From Commensalibacter sp963921845 (GTDB taxonomy: Bacteria > Pseudomonadota > Alphaproteobacteria > Acetobacterales > Acetobacteraceae), in assembly GCF_963921845.1 (NCBI RefSeq), contig NZ_CAWUGZ010000097.1, forward strand, positions 1-5,359: a stretch of 5,359 bases of DNA, read 5' to 3'. How positions within the stretch are numbered: position 1 is the first letter of the stretch; every line of letters starts with the position of its first letter. The position numbers and the translations under genes are program-made. Below the pieces are notes generated by a model. That model was not told the origin of the DNA. It was given only the letters and a program-made list of their open reading frames with translations, and searched no databases. This document shows positions 1-5,359 of the stretch, one piece after another.

Positions 1-2
1 CT

Positions 3-68
3 ATTAACCCAACTAAATATTTAAACAATCGCAATAAATTTGGAAACCTTGTTTTTTTGATGATGTAA
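3..68 (+). other. Possible 3' tail of an upstream coding frame
   Basis: One frame is open from the left edge of the window to a TAA at 66-68, about 21 codons, while the other two + frames hit stops within the first 25 bases. The tail would begin INPTKYLNN and end LVFLMM. I do not recognise it. In DNA this A+T-rich an open run of this length can easily arise by chance. If it is real, the upstream gene ends 4 nt before the sdaC ATG, which would make sdaC the second gene of an operon and explain why it has no Shine-Dalgarno of its own. Confidence 0.2.
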
Positions 69-75
69 TGTAATG
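60..75 (+). promoter_or_regulatory. Start/stop cluster at the sdaC translation start
   Basis: Four ATG triplets start at 60, 63, 68 and 73. The first two share a frame that stops at TAA 66-68. That stop overlaps the third ATG (68-70), which is followed at once by TAA 71-73. This second stop overlaps the sdaC ATG at 73-75. The result is two nested TAATG junctions. No purine-rich Shine-Dalgarno lies 5-12 nt before the sdaC ATG; the nearest candidate, GGAA at 42-45, is too far away. Initiation by stop-restart coupling is an inference from this layout. Confidence 0.35.
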
Positions 76-1353
76 CAAAAAATAGTAAAATCTTCAGATA
101 ACTCTAGCCTTAAATGGAGTTATTCTGATACCGCGTGGATGCTTAGCCTCTATGGAACTGCCATAGGAGCAGGGGTCCTTTTTTTACCGATTAATGCGGG
201 TGCGGGGGGATTAATCCCTTTAATTGTACTGGCAATTATTGTCTTTCCAATGACTTATCTATCTCATCATGCTCTTTGCCGTTTTGTGTTATGTGGAAAT
301 GCGACCGACATAACGGTTGTGGTCGAAGAGCAATTTGGTAAATACTTTGGATATCTTATAACCTTTCTTTATTTTTTAGCCATTTATCCATTATTATTAG
401 TATTAATCGTCAGCCTAACCAATACAGTTGAAAGTTTTGTTCAATATCAACTTCATCTTCAACCATTGCCCAGAATAATAATCGGATTTGTTCTTAGTGC
501 TTTGTTAATGTGCATTGTCCAGTTTGGTGAACATTTGATTGTTCGAATTATGTCTACTTTGGTTTACCCTCTCATCGCTGTTTTATTAATTATATCTATA
601 GCTCTTATCCCTCAATGGTCTCTTGATTTATTTAGAGAGGTCAGTTTGAGAGGTGCTTCCAATCATGGGGGTAATGGACTATTGTTGACTCTTTGGTTAA
701 CTATCCCCGTTGCAGTGTTTTCATTTAATCATTCGCCTATAATCTCTTCTTTAGCTGTTTCACAATCCAAAATAAATAAAAAAAATGCTCCTTATAAATG
801 CGGGAAAATAATAAAATACAGCAATATTATGATGGTTGTAACGGTTATGTTTTTTGTATTTAGCTGTGCATTATGTTTGAGTCCAATTAACCTTCAAGAG
901 GCTAAATACCAAAATATTTCAATTCTTTCATATTTAGCCAACCATTATAATTCACCTTTTTTGAAATGGGTAGCCCCTATAGTAGCTTTCCTTGCGATAT
1001 CTAAAACCTATTTAGGTCATTATTTAGGCACTCGGGAAGGGATTAATGGCATGATTTCAAAAACGTTAATTCTCTGTCAGTGTAAGCCTATATCTTTAAA
1101 ACTTTCAAACCGGCTAGGAATTGGTTTTATATTTATAACTTGTTGGGCCATTGCAACTTATAACCCAAGTATACTTGTTATGATTGAATCAATTAGTGGA
1201 CCTATTTTGGCTATTTTACTTTTTTTATTGCCAATGTATGCTATTCATACTCTTCCAGCTTTAAAGCAATATAAAGGCAAATTAAGTAATGTATTTGTCG
1301 TTATTATGGGAAGTATAGCAGTATCTGCTGCAATTTATCAGTTCTTCTACTAA
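73..1353 (+). CDS. sdaC: SdaC-type serine/proton symporter (HAAAP family)
   Basis: Inner-membrane amino-acid permease of the hydroxy/aromatic amino acid family, predicted to import L-serine with protons, possibly threonine too. The 426 residues match the length of E. coli SdaC (about 429) and align with it as I recall it over the whole length. Diagnostic stretches are GTAIGAGVLFLPI at residues 28-40, FSFNHSPIISS at 216-226, NISILSYLANH at 281-291, GHYLGTREG at 315-323 and NPSILVMIE at 364-372. About eleven hydrophobic spans are visible, with no cleavable signal peptide, as expected. The ATG at 73 is the only start between the in-frame stop at 61-63 and the conserved N-terminus, but it lacks a clear ribosome binding site. 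No serine deaminase (sdaA/sdaB) gene follows; the gene ends at the terminator near 1407. TdcC and YhaO are the nearest alternative family members; the SdaC resemblance is stronger. The transporter family is secure, the exact substrate less so. Confidence 0.92.
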   Translation: MQKIVKSSDNSSLKWSYSDTAWMLSLYGTAIGAGVLFLPINAGAGGLIPLIVLAIIVFPMTYLSHHALCRFVLCGNATDITVVVEEQFGKYFGYLITFLYFLAIYPLLLVLIVSLTNTVESFVQYQLHLQPLPRIIIGFVLSALLMCIVQFGEHLIVRIMSTLVYPLIAVLLIISIALIPQWSLDLFREVSLRGASNHGGNGLLLTLWLTIPVAVFSFNHSPIISSLAVSQSKINKKNAPYKCGKIIKYSNIMMVVTVMFFVFSCALCLSPINLQEAKYQNISILSYLANHYNSPFLKWVAPIVAFLAISKTYLGHYLGTREGINGMISKTLILCQCKPISLKLSNRLGIGFIFITCWAIATYNPSILVMIESISGPILAILLFLLPMYAIHTLPALKQYKGKLSNVFVVIMGSIAVSAAIYQFFY

Positions 1354-1406
1354 TAGATTAAAATACAAGGATTTGACTTAATCATCAGAAATATAAAATA
1401 ATAAAT

Positions 1407-1439
1407 AAAAATTGCGTTAAAATTTTAACGCAATTTTTT
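1407..1439. terminator. Bidirectional intrinsic terminator between sdaC and galP
   Basis: A perfect inverted repeat has arms TTGCGTTAAAA (1412-1422) and TTTTAACGCAA (1423-1433), extended by five A residues at 1407-1411 that pair with the T run from 1434. T6 follows on the + strand. On the - strand the stem is followed by T5 and further T-rich sequence. In practice the central AATT forms the loop. It lies 53 nt after the sdaC stop and 163 nt beyond the galP stop, so it can end both converging transcripts. Confidence 0.88.
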
Positions 1440-1520
1440 ATTAAAGCTAAATTAAGTCATTTTTAAATAAAGATTGTAAAACTGCTAAAGCAATTTATTT
1501 GCTAAATTAAAAAGTAACTT

Positions 1521-1557
1521 AAACGAAAGCTAATATTTTTTACTAACTTTCGTTTTT
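1521..1557. terminator. Second hairpin terminator downstream of galP
   Basis: Arms AAACGAAAG (1521-1529) and CTTTCGTTT (1547-1555) form a 9-bp stem around a 17-nt A+T-rich loop. The + strand side runs into T5 (1553-1557). On the - strand the stem is followed by AAGTTACTTTTTAA, a poorer but usable U-rich tail. It begins 45 nt after the galP stop, so it is the first hairpin met by galP transcription and a backup for sdaC read-through. Confidence 0.65.
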
Positions 1558-1602
1558 ATAATAATATTAAAAAGAATTTATAAAGTTATAATCTTAACAA
1601 GG

Positions 1603-3006
1603 TTAACGACCAATTTCACGAAGAGGTTTACCAGCCATAAGATTTTCTTCAATTTGCTCTAACGTAACCTGAGATGTTTCTGGTACCATGAAAAAGGTAA
1701 ACACAATAAATAATATATTAAATCCACAATAAAGCATAAACGTCATTGAAGAGCCAAGGGTATTAATTAGTGTCAAAAATGTAGCTCCAACAACAAAATT
1801 TGCCAACCAATTGGTAACTGTAGAGGTGGCAATACCAAATTCACGTCCTTGAAGCGGTTGGATTTCAGAACATAATACCCAAACTAAGGGACCAGCAGAC
1901 ATGGCAAATCCAACAATAAATATCAGAAGCATACCGACACAAAAATACTGCGTCATAGGATCAGCAATCGGACCGTTTCTCATTAAAAAGCTAATAACGC
2001 CTAAACCAATGGCCATAATGGTGAAACCGCTATAAAGGGTAGGCTTGCGTCCTAATTTATCGCAAACACCAATTGCAATAAAGGTTGCTGCAACATTAAC
2101 CAAACCCACCAATGCAGTAAACCATAGTTGCGCGGTTTGTGCATATCCCATATTCGCAAAAATACGAGGAGCATAATACATCACCACATTCATACCGGTG
2201 AATTGTTGAACAATTTGCAACATAATGCCCAAAAAAACTGATCTTCTAAAATTGGCATTGGATAAGAAAAATTGAAAACCTTTCTGAGAGCTTTTGATTT
2301 GTTCTTCAATTTCTCTTAATTCTTTTTCAACGTGTTCCTCATTTCCATGTCTCAAACCTAAAAGGACATCATATGCTTCTTTTTTTCGATTTTGAGTTAC
2401 CAACCAACGAGGACTATTCGGTAAAGACAAAAGACCAATCAAAAATATAATAGCAGGAAGACAAATAATCCCTAGCATCCACCGCCAAGCACCATAGTAA
2501 CCTAATATCGTGTCAGAAACAAAAGCTAACAGAATACCAATTGTTATCATCAATTGATAAGAAGATATCATTGATCCTCTTGTTTCTTCTGGAGCAATTT
2601 CAGCTATGTAAAGAGGGGCGGTCGTACTGGCAATACCAATGGCTATGCCAAGAAGAAAACGCCACGCACATAAATCAATAACTCCTCTCGCAAGAGAGCA
2701 GCCTATAGCAGAAGCAATAAAAATAAATGCGCTAACAATTAAACATCGGTTACGACCGAATTTTGCCGATGCCCATCCACACGCTAATGCCCCTAACGCA
2801 GCACCGAACATCATGCTACTAACAATCATTTCAATTTGATGATCAGAAGCAGCAAATTCTCTTTTTATAAACTCATTGGCTCCTGATATAACTCCAATAT
2901 CAAGACCAAACATCAATCCAGCTAGTGAAGCTAAAAAACCTACTAGAATTACACTACCCGATGAAATCGAAATATTTTTTTTGGGTAAAGGCATAGTGTT
3001 GTTCAT
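1603..3006 (-). CDS. galP: Sugar:proton symporter, GalP/AraE-type (MFS)
   Basis: Inner-membrane sugar porter of the major facilitator superfamily, 467 residues, with twelve predicted membrane spans and a charged central loop at about 200-255. It closely resembles E. coli GalP as I recall it, down to the C-terminal PLREIG. Family signatures are LAGLMFGLDIGVISGA (28-43), WASAKFGRNR (78-87), PLYIAEIAPEETRGSM (131-146), LPNSPRWL (195-202), QQFTGMNVVMYYAP (267-280), DKLGRKP (316-322), GPLVWVLCSEIQPLQGRE (372-389) and PETSQVTLEQIE (442-453). Residues expected to contact sugar in XylE/GLUT-type porters are present: Q151, Q267, Q268, N273 and W376. Galactose or glucose is the likeliest substrate, arabinose less so; sequence alone cannot decide. 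The ATG at 3006 is chosen for its ideal AAGGAG six bases upstream. An in-frame TTG at 3030 would add eight residues and place that ribosome site inside the gene. No sugar-catabolic genes or regulator sit beside it. Confidence 0.92.
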   Translation of the reverse strand: MNNTMPLPKKNISISSGSVILVGFLASLAGLMFGLDIGVISGANEFIKREFAASDHQIEMIVSSMMFGAALGALACGWASAKFGRNRCLIVSAFIFIASAIGCSLARGVIDLCAWRFLLGIAIGIASTTAPLYIAEIAPEETRGSMISSYQLMITIGILLAFVSDTILGYYGAWRWMLGIICLPAIIFLIGLLSLPNSPRWLVTQNRKKEAYDVLLGLRHGNEEHVEKELREIEEQIKSSQKGFQFFLSNANFRRSVFLGIMLQIVQQFTGMNVVMYYAPRIFANMGYAQTAQLWFTALVGLVNVAATFIAIGVCDKLGRKPTLYSGFTIMAIGLGVISFLMRNGPIADPMTQYFCVGMLLIFIVGFAMSAGPLVWVLCSEIQPLQGREFGIATSTVTNWLANFVVGATFLTLINTLGSSMTFMLYCGFNILFIVFTFFMVPETSQVTLEQIEENLMAGKPLREIGR

Positions 3007-3012
3007 TGTATA

Positions 3013-3018
3013 CTCCTT
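3013..3018 (-). promoter_or_regulatory. Shine-Dalgarno of galP, decides its start
   Basis: AAGGAG on the - strand, six bases before the ATG at 3006-3004, is the strongest ribosome binding site in the window. It rejects both the in-frame TTG at 3030 and the internal ATG four codons further in (MPLPKK). Confidence 0.85.
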
Positions 3019-3117
3019 AAAGTGTGACAACTACGCAATAAATAGGAGGAAAACATCAAAAGAAAAGTGATCGTTGCATTTAATTCAATTCTTTTTATAC
3101 AATTCAAGATAGTTGTC
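3019..3117 (-). promoter_or_regulatory. galP leader with 8-bp inverted repeat and weak promoter candidate
   Basis: On the - strand a weak sigma-70-like pair is TTGAAT (3107-3102) and TTAAAT (3083-3078), 18 nt apart; each box matches only about four of six consensus bases, so this is tentative. The segment is bracketed by TAGTTGTC (+ strand 3110-3117) and GACAACTA (3026-3033), an 8-bp inverted repeat with a 76-nt gap. CCTCCT (- strand 3049-3044) can pair through five bases with the galP AAGGAG. No LacI/GalR-type palindrome was seen. Confidence 0.25.
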
Positions 3118-3575
3118 TCGATAATTAATGTAAAAATACTAGCAAAATGAAAATACCTTGTAGGACATCATAAATTGTAAAAAATATTAAAGGCTAATTA
3201 TTATTTTTTTTTACGCCTTGATTAAAATAACTGTGTCATAAAAACCACTAGATATCGATACAAGTTCTGAACCAAATAATTAAGAAATAATTTAAGAAAA
3301 ATGTTAAAATTTTCTAATGTATCAAAGTGAATAGCAAACTGTGATTGAATAAATAGATTTTCTTTAAAATGAACCTCTTTTTAGCAAATATACATAGACA
3401 GAGTTTTCTAAATTTCACTGAACTCGAGTTTTTATAAAATAAACTAGACATTAAATTAACGCAAAATTAGAAATTTTCAGCACAATTTACTTATAAAGTT
3501 TAGAATTTTAAAAGTTTTTTTGTTGAAATTTTCGATAATAATAACGTTGTTTTACACATTATTGAGATAAGAAAA

Positions 3576-3686
3576 ATGATATTTTCTAGAGTAGAGTGGT
3601 CAGAAACATTTCTTGTCAACATGTTTATTATCATTTTCAATTTACACCGTTCATCAGGAATACAAGCCAGATTAGATGCTAAATAA
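3576..3686 (+). CDS. Doubtful 36-residue hypothetical ORF
   Basis: ATG at 3576 to TAA at 3684-3686 encodes MIFSRVEWSETF through to a short basic tail ending QARLDAK. Only a poor GAGATAAG precedes the start. It has one weakly hydrophobic stretch around residues 12-22 (FLVNMFIIIFN). I recognise no family. The opposite strand is also open for about 60 codons across the same stretch, so this could be a remnant of a decayed gene on either strand, or chance. Confidence 0.12.
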   Translation: MIFSRVEWSETFLVNMFIIIFNLHRSSGIQARLDAK

Positions 3687-3803
3687 AAAGTTCAGCGTAA
3701 AATTGATTTGTCAATAATTATAATTTCATTCAAAATTACTGCAATATTAACCGCATAATTTAAGATATTTATTAGAAATTGTTTCGTTAATATATACATA
3801 ATA

Positions 3804-3824
3804 ATTAAGTCAACATAACTTAAT
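3804..3824. repeat. Dyad ATTAAGT-N7-ACTTAAT upstream of mlaD
   Basis: Two 7-bp arms (3804-3810 and 3818-3824) are separated by seven bases, 125 nt before the mlaD start. The left arm extends to ATTAAGTCA, a 9-mer also present near 1451 and, inverted, near 1374. The geometry suits a dimeric regulator binding site, but nothing identifies the regulator, and A+T-rich dyads of this size arise by chance. Confidence 0.3.
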
Positions 3825-3949
3825 CACGTAAAAAAATCTTTATTGTATTAAAATAAAAGTGATAATTACCATTATAAAAGCTTGAATTTCGTTGAAAAAT
3901 TAGTCGTAATAAGGTTTAAAAGAATCCTTTATTTAGGGAAATTTCAAAC

Positions 3950-4408
3950 GTGAAAAGCGGAAAAATTAGTGCTTATATTACTAGTCTCTTTGTTCTAATT
4001 ATAGCCTTTGGTTTTTATACCTACGCTCGGCTAATGTTATTTGGTGTTGGTGGAGATCATTATGAACTTAAAGCACAGTTTCTTTCAGCTAACTCAATTG
4101 AACCTGGAGGAGAAGTGATTTTATCAGGATTACCCATCGGTGTAATAAAATCCATCACTTTAAATAAAGACACTTTCATGGCTGATGTTGTATTATCCAT
4201 CAATAAATCCATTAATTTACCCAAAGATAGTCAGTTTCGTATTGGCTCTGTCAGTATGACTGATCCTGGAATCATAAAAGTTATCCCTGGAAAATCAAAT
4301 CAATTTCTCAGATCTAATGATTTTTTGACCAATACTCAATCGTATCAAAGTATAGAACAATCGATTAGTAATTATATCTTTAGTGGTACTAGTTTATCGA
4401 ATAAATAA
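3950..4408 (+). CDS. mlaD: MlaD-like MCE-domain protein (phospholipid transport)
   Basis: Predicted periplasmic substrate-binding ring subunit of a Mla-type ABC system that moves phospholipids between outer and inner membranes. At 152 residues it is shorter than E. coli MlaD (about 183), which carries a long C-terminal tail. One membrane anchor spans residues 7-28, followed by a single MCE domain at about 38-115, including FLSANSIEPGGEVILSGLPI (44-63) and a helix-like tail SIEQSISNYIFSG (134-146) matching the LEDLIGQFLYG region of MlaD. The start is GTG, preceded nine bases earlier by AGGGAA (3935-3940). It is the only start between the in-frame stop at 3917 and the membrane anchor, since the next Met (residue 29) lies after it. 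The GLLG motif of the pore loop is replaced by SMTD (102-105). No mlaE, mlaF or mlaC is adjacent, so its partners must be elsewhere. The MCE assignment is firm; the exact system is inferred. Confidence 0.85.
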   Translation: MKSGKISAYITSLFVLIIAFGFYTYARLMLFGVGGDHYELKAQFLSANSIEPGGEVILSGLPIGVIKSITLNKDTFMADVVLSINKSINLPKDSQFRIGSVSMTDPGIIKVIPGKSNQFLRSNDFLTNTQSYQSIEQSISNYIFSGTSLSNK

Positions 4409-4413
4409 AGCCA

Positions 4414-5202
4414 TTAATCATGATATTTAATTTTAATATTCAGCTGATTTAACCGAGTTAATAAATCTTTATTCGTACGATCGAAGGCGAGGGGGGTAAT
4501 TGAAATACTTTGCTGATTAATTGTTTGCGCTTCGGTATTATCATCATCTTGTTTATAAGGGCGTTCAAATCTAAGCCAATAGTAAGAATTATTTTTTGTA
4601 TCAATACGCTTTGTTATTTGAATGTCATTTAAATAACCAGTTCCTTGAGAAGTAAAACATATTGATTTCACTTCATTATAACAACAATCAGGAATATTAA
4701 TATTTAAACACATATCATCTTTCAAACATCCACAATCAAAAATTTTTCCTAAGAGGTCGGGTAAATGATAGGAGGATGTCTGCCACAACACTTCATGGCC
4801 ATCTTGATAGTTTTGACTTAACGCAATCGAAGGTACTCCTAAAAGAGAACTTGTCATGGCAGCACCAACCGTTCCGGAAAATAATGTTTCTAGCCCAAGG
4901 TTTGATCCTTTATTGATACCAGAGAAAACAGCATCCGGTTGGAAAGGGAGAAGGTGCTTTAAACCCATAACAACACAATCACTGGGTGTGCCGGATATAG
5001 AAAAATGCCGATCATCCTTTTTAATCACTCTAAGCGGATTATGCATGCTAACCGATTGAGAAGTCCCACTTTGATCCTTCTCGGGCGCGACCACCCAAAA
5101 TTCATCGGCTATATGGTGTGAAATTTCTTCCAATATTTTTAACCCTGGAGAGTCTATGCCATCATCGTTGGTTAATAAAAGTCTTTTGTAAATTTGAACC
5201 AT
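4414..5202 (-). CDS. surE: 5'/3'-nucleotidase SurE
   Basis: Cytosolic metal-dependent phosphatase that removes phosphate from nucleoside 5'- and 3'-monophosphates, with a family link to stationary-phase survival. The 262 residues are near the usual 250-260. Metal-site residues are present: D13 and D14 in LLLTNDDG, S45 in APEKDQSG and N97 in FSGINKGSN. SGTPSDCV (70-77) and ITPL (235-238) are also family motifs. DRHF, LLGVPSIALSQ and YYWLRFER point to an alphaproteobacterial SurE. Oddities are F108 where YSGT is usual, T117 where AAME is usual, and six cysteines between residues 157 and 182. The ATG at 5202 is the only ATG after an in-frame stop nine codons upstream; its ribosome site is weak (AAAGA). 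The usual companions serS and pcm are absent from the window. Its stop lies 5 nt from that of the converging mlaD, so the transcripts probably overlap. Confidence 0.93.
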   Translation of the reverse strand: MVQIYKRLLLTNDDGIDSPGLKILEEISHHIADEFWVVAPEKDQSGTSQSVSMHNPLRVIKKDDRHFSISGTPSDCVVMGLKHLLPFQPDAVFSGINKGSNLGLETLFSGTVGAAMTSSLLGVPSIALSQNYQDGHEVLWQTSSYHLPDLLGKIFDCGCLKDDMCLNINIPDCCYNEVKSICFTSQGTGYLNDIQITKRIDTKNNSYYWLRFERPYKQDDDNTEAQTINQQSISITPLAFDRTNKDLLTRLNQLNIKIKYHD

Positions 5203-5237
5203 TGCTATGTCTTTACAAATAAAAATTTAGGTAAATG

Positions 5238-5317
5238 ATTACTATCAAAAATTTCAATAATAAAATAAAACAAAATGAGTTAATGAGAAACTCTTATTAA
5301 TAATTACCATCAAAAAT
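5238..5317. repeat. 15-nt direct repeat pair upstream of surE
   Basis: ATTACTATCAAAAAT (5238-5252) and ATTACCATCAAAAAT (5303-5317) are identical at 14 of 15 positions and start 65 nt apart. The copy nearer surE contains, on the - strand, TTGATA (5248-5243), a possible -35 box, although no good -10 box follows at the right distance. The rest of 5203-5359 is A+T-rich leader without a gene. TATAAT at 5348-5353 on the + strand resembles a -10 box for a gene beyond the window, but no convincing -35 accompanies it. Confidence 0.35.
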
Positions 5318-5359
5318 ATAACCATTAATCTTCATATAATAAAAACGTATAATATATAT

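Larger units (their letters stand above)
3118..3949. other. Long gene-free A+T-rich intergenic region
   Basis: This is most of the 943-nt gap between the divergent galP and mlaD. I saw no gene with a convincing ribosome site and recognisable product, no tRNA, no IS ends and no strong terminator. It contains short imperfect repeats, for example ATAATTAAGAA and ATAATTTAAGAA in tandem at 3276-3298; the palindrome AACTCGAGTT at 3421-3430; GAAATTTTC near 3471 and 3535; and the dyad at 3804-3824. A stretch at about 3585-3685 is less A+T-rich than its surroundings and holds a 36-codon frame. No promoter with both boxes close to consensus and correct spacing was found for mlaD. Confidence 0.6.

Noticed and set aside
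2639..2839. Open frame on + inside galP
   Set aside because: Antisense shadow of the GalP coding sequence, with no ribosome site and no recognisable domain.
3007..3030. Longer GalP starting at TTG 3030
   Set aside because: It would bury the ideal AAGGAG inside the gene, and the added eight residues simply translate the leader.
3044..3049. AGGAGG on the + strand as a ribosome site
   Set aside because: No ATG, GTG or TTG follows at a usable distance; it lies in the galP leader, where only the - strand reading makes sense.
2876..3070. Open frame on + across the galP start
   Set aside because: Antisense to the conserved GalP N-terminus and leader; composition typical of a shadow frame.
3421..3430. 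AACTCGAGTT followed by T residues as a terminator
   Set aside because: A 10-bp palindrome with no loop cannot form a stable hairpin, and no gene ends nearby.
3550..3558. TTTTACACA as a DnaA box / origin
   Set aside because: A single near-match in A+T-rich DNA, with no cluster of boxes and no dnaA, dnaN or parAB neighbours.
3862..3875. ATAAT-TACC-ATTAT as a Fur-type iron box
   Set aside because: Only a five-base A+T dyad with the wrong spacing, and no iron-related gene adjoins it.
4856..5059. Open frame on + inside surE
   Set aside because: Antisense shadow of SurE motifs, with no family resemblance.
5300..5310. ATAATTACCAT shared with the mlaD upstream region (3862-3872)
   Set aside because: At this base composition several shared 11-mers are expected by chance between the intergenic regions.

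Overview
The window carries four protein-coding genes on a very A+T-rich background (coding roughly two-thirds A+T, intergenic visibly more). In order: an SdaC-type serine transporter (+), a GalP/AraE-type sugar:proton symporter (-), a short MlaD/MCE-domain lipid-transport protein (+), and the survival nucleotidase SurE (-). No tRNA, rRNA, insertion sequence, CRISPR array or phage gene is visible.

The SurE sequence is of the alphaproteobacterial type (APEKDQSG, DRHF, GTPSDCVVMG, LLGVPSIALSQ, YYWLRFER), and the short MlaD fits that group too. An A+T-rich alphaproteobacterium is therefore the best guess. A host-associated acetic acid bacterium of the Commensalibacter kind is possible, but the sequence does not prove it. 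The two transporters look, from memory, very like their enterobacterial counterparts SdaC and GalP, so acquisition from gut gammaproteobacteria is an open possibility.

Layout. Bases 1-72 hold the leader of sdaC, or the tail of an upstream gene, ending in a packed ATG-ATG-TAATG-TAATG start/stop cluster. sdaC and galP converge across 249 nt containing a near-ideal bidirectional intrinsic terminator and a second hairpin. galP and mlaD diverge across 943 nt without a convincing gene. mlaD and surE are tail to tail with only 5 nt between stop codons and no terminator there. The last 157 nt are the surE leader and carry a 15-nt direct repeat.

The genes do not form one pathway: two take up nutrients (serine; a hexose or pentose), one belongs to envelope phospholipid trafficking, and one is nucleotide housekeeping. 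I found no evidence of an undescribed multi-gene system. The points most worth checking are the altered pore-loop motif of MlaD, the cysteine cluster and two motif changes in SurE, the start/stop cluster before sdaC, and a recurrent TGACTTAAT motif in the intergenic DNA.
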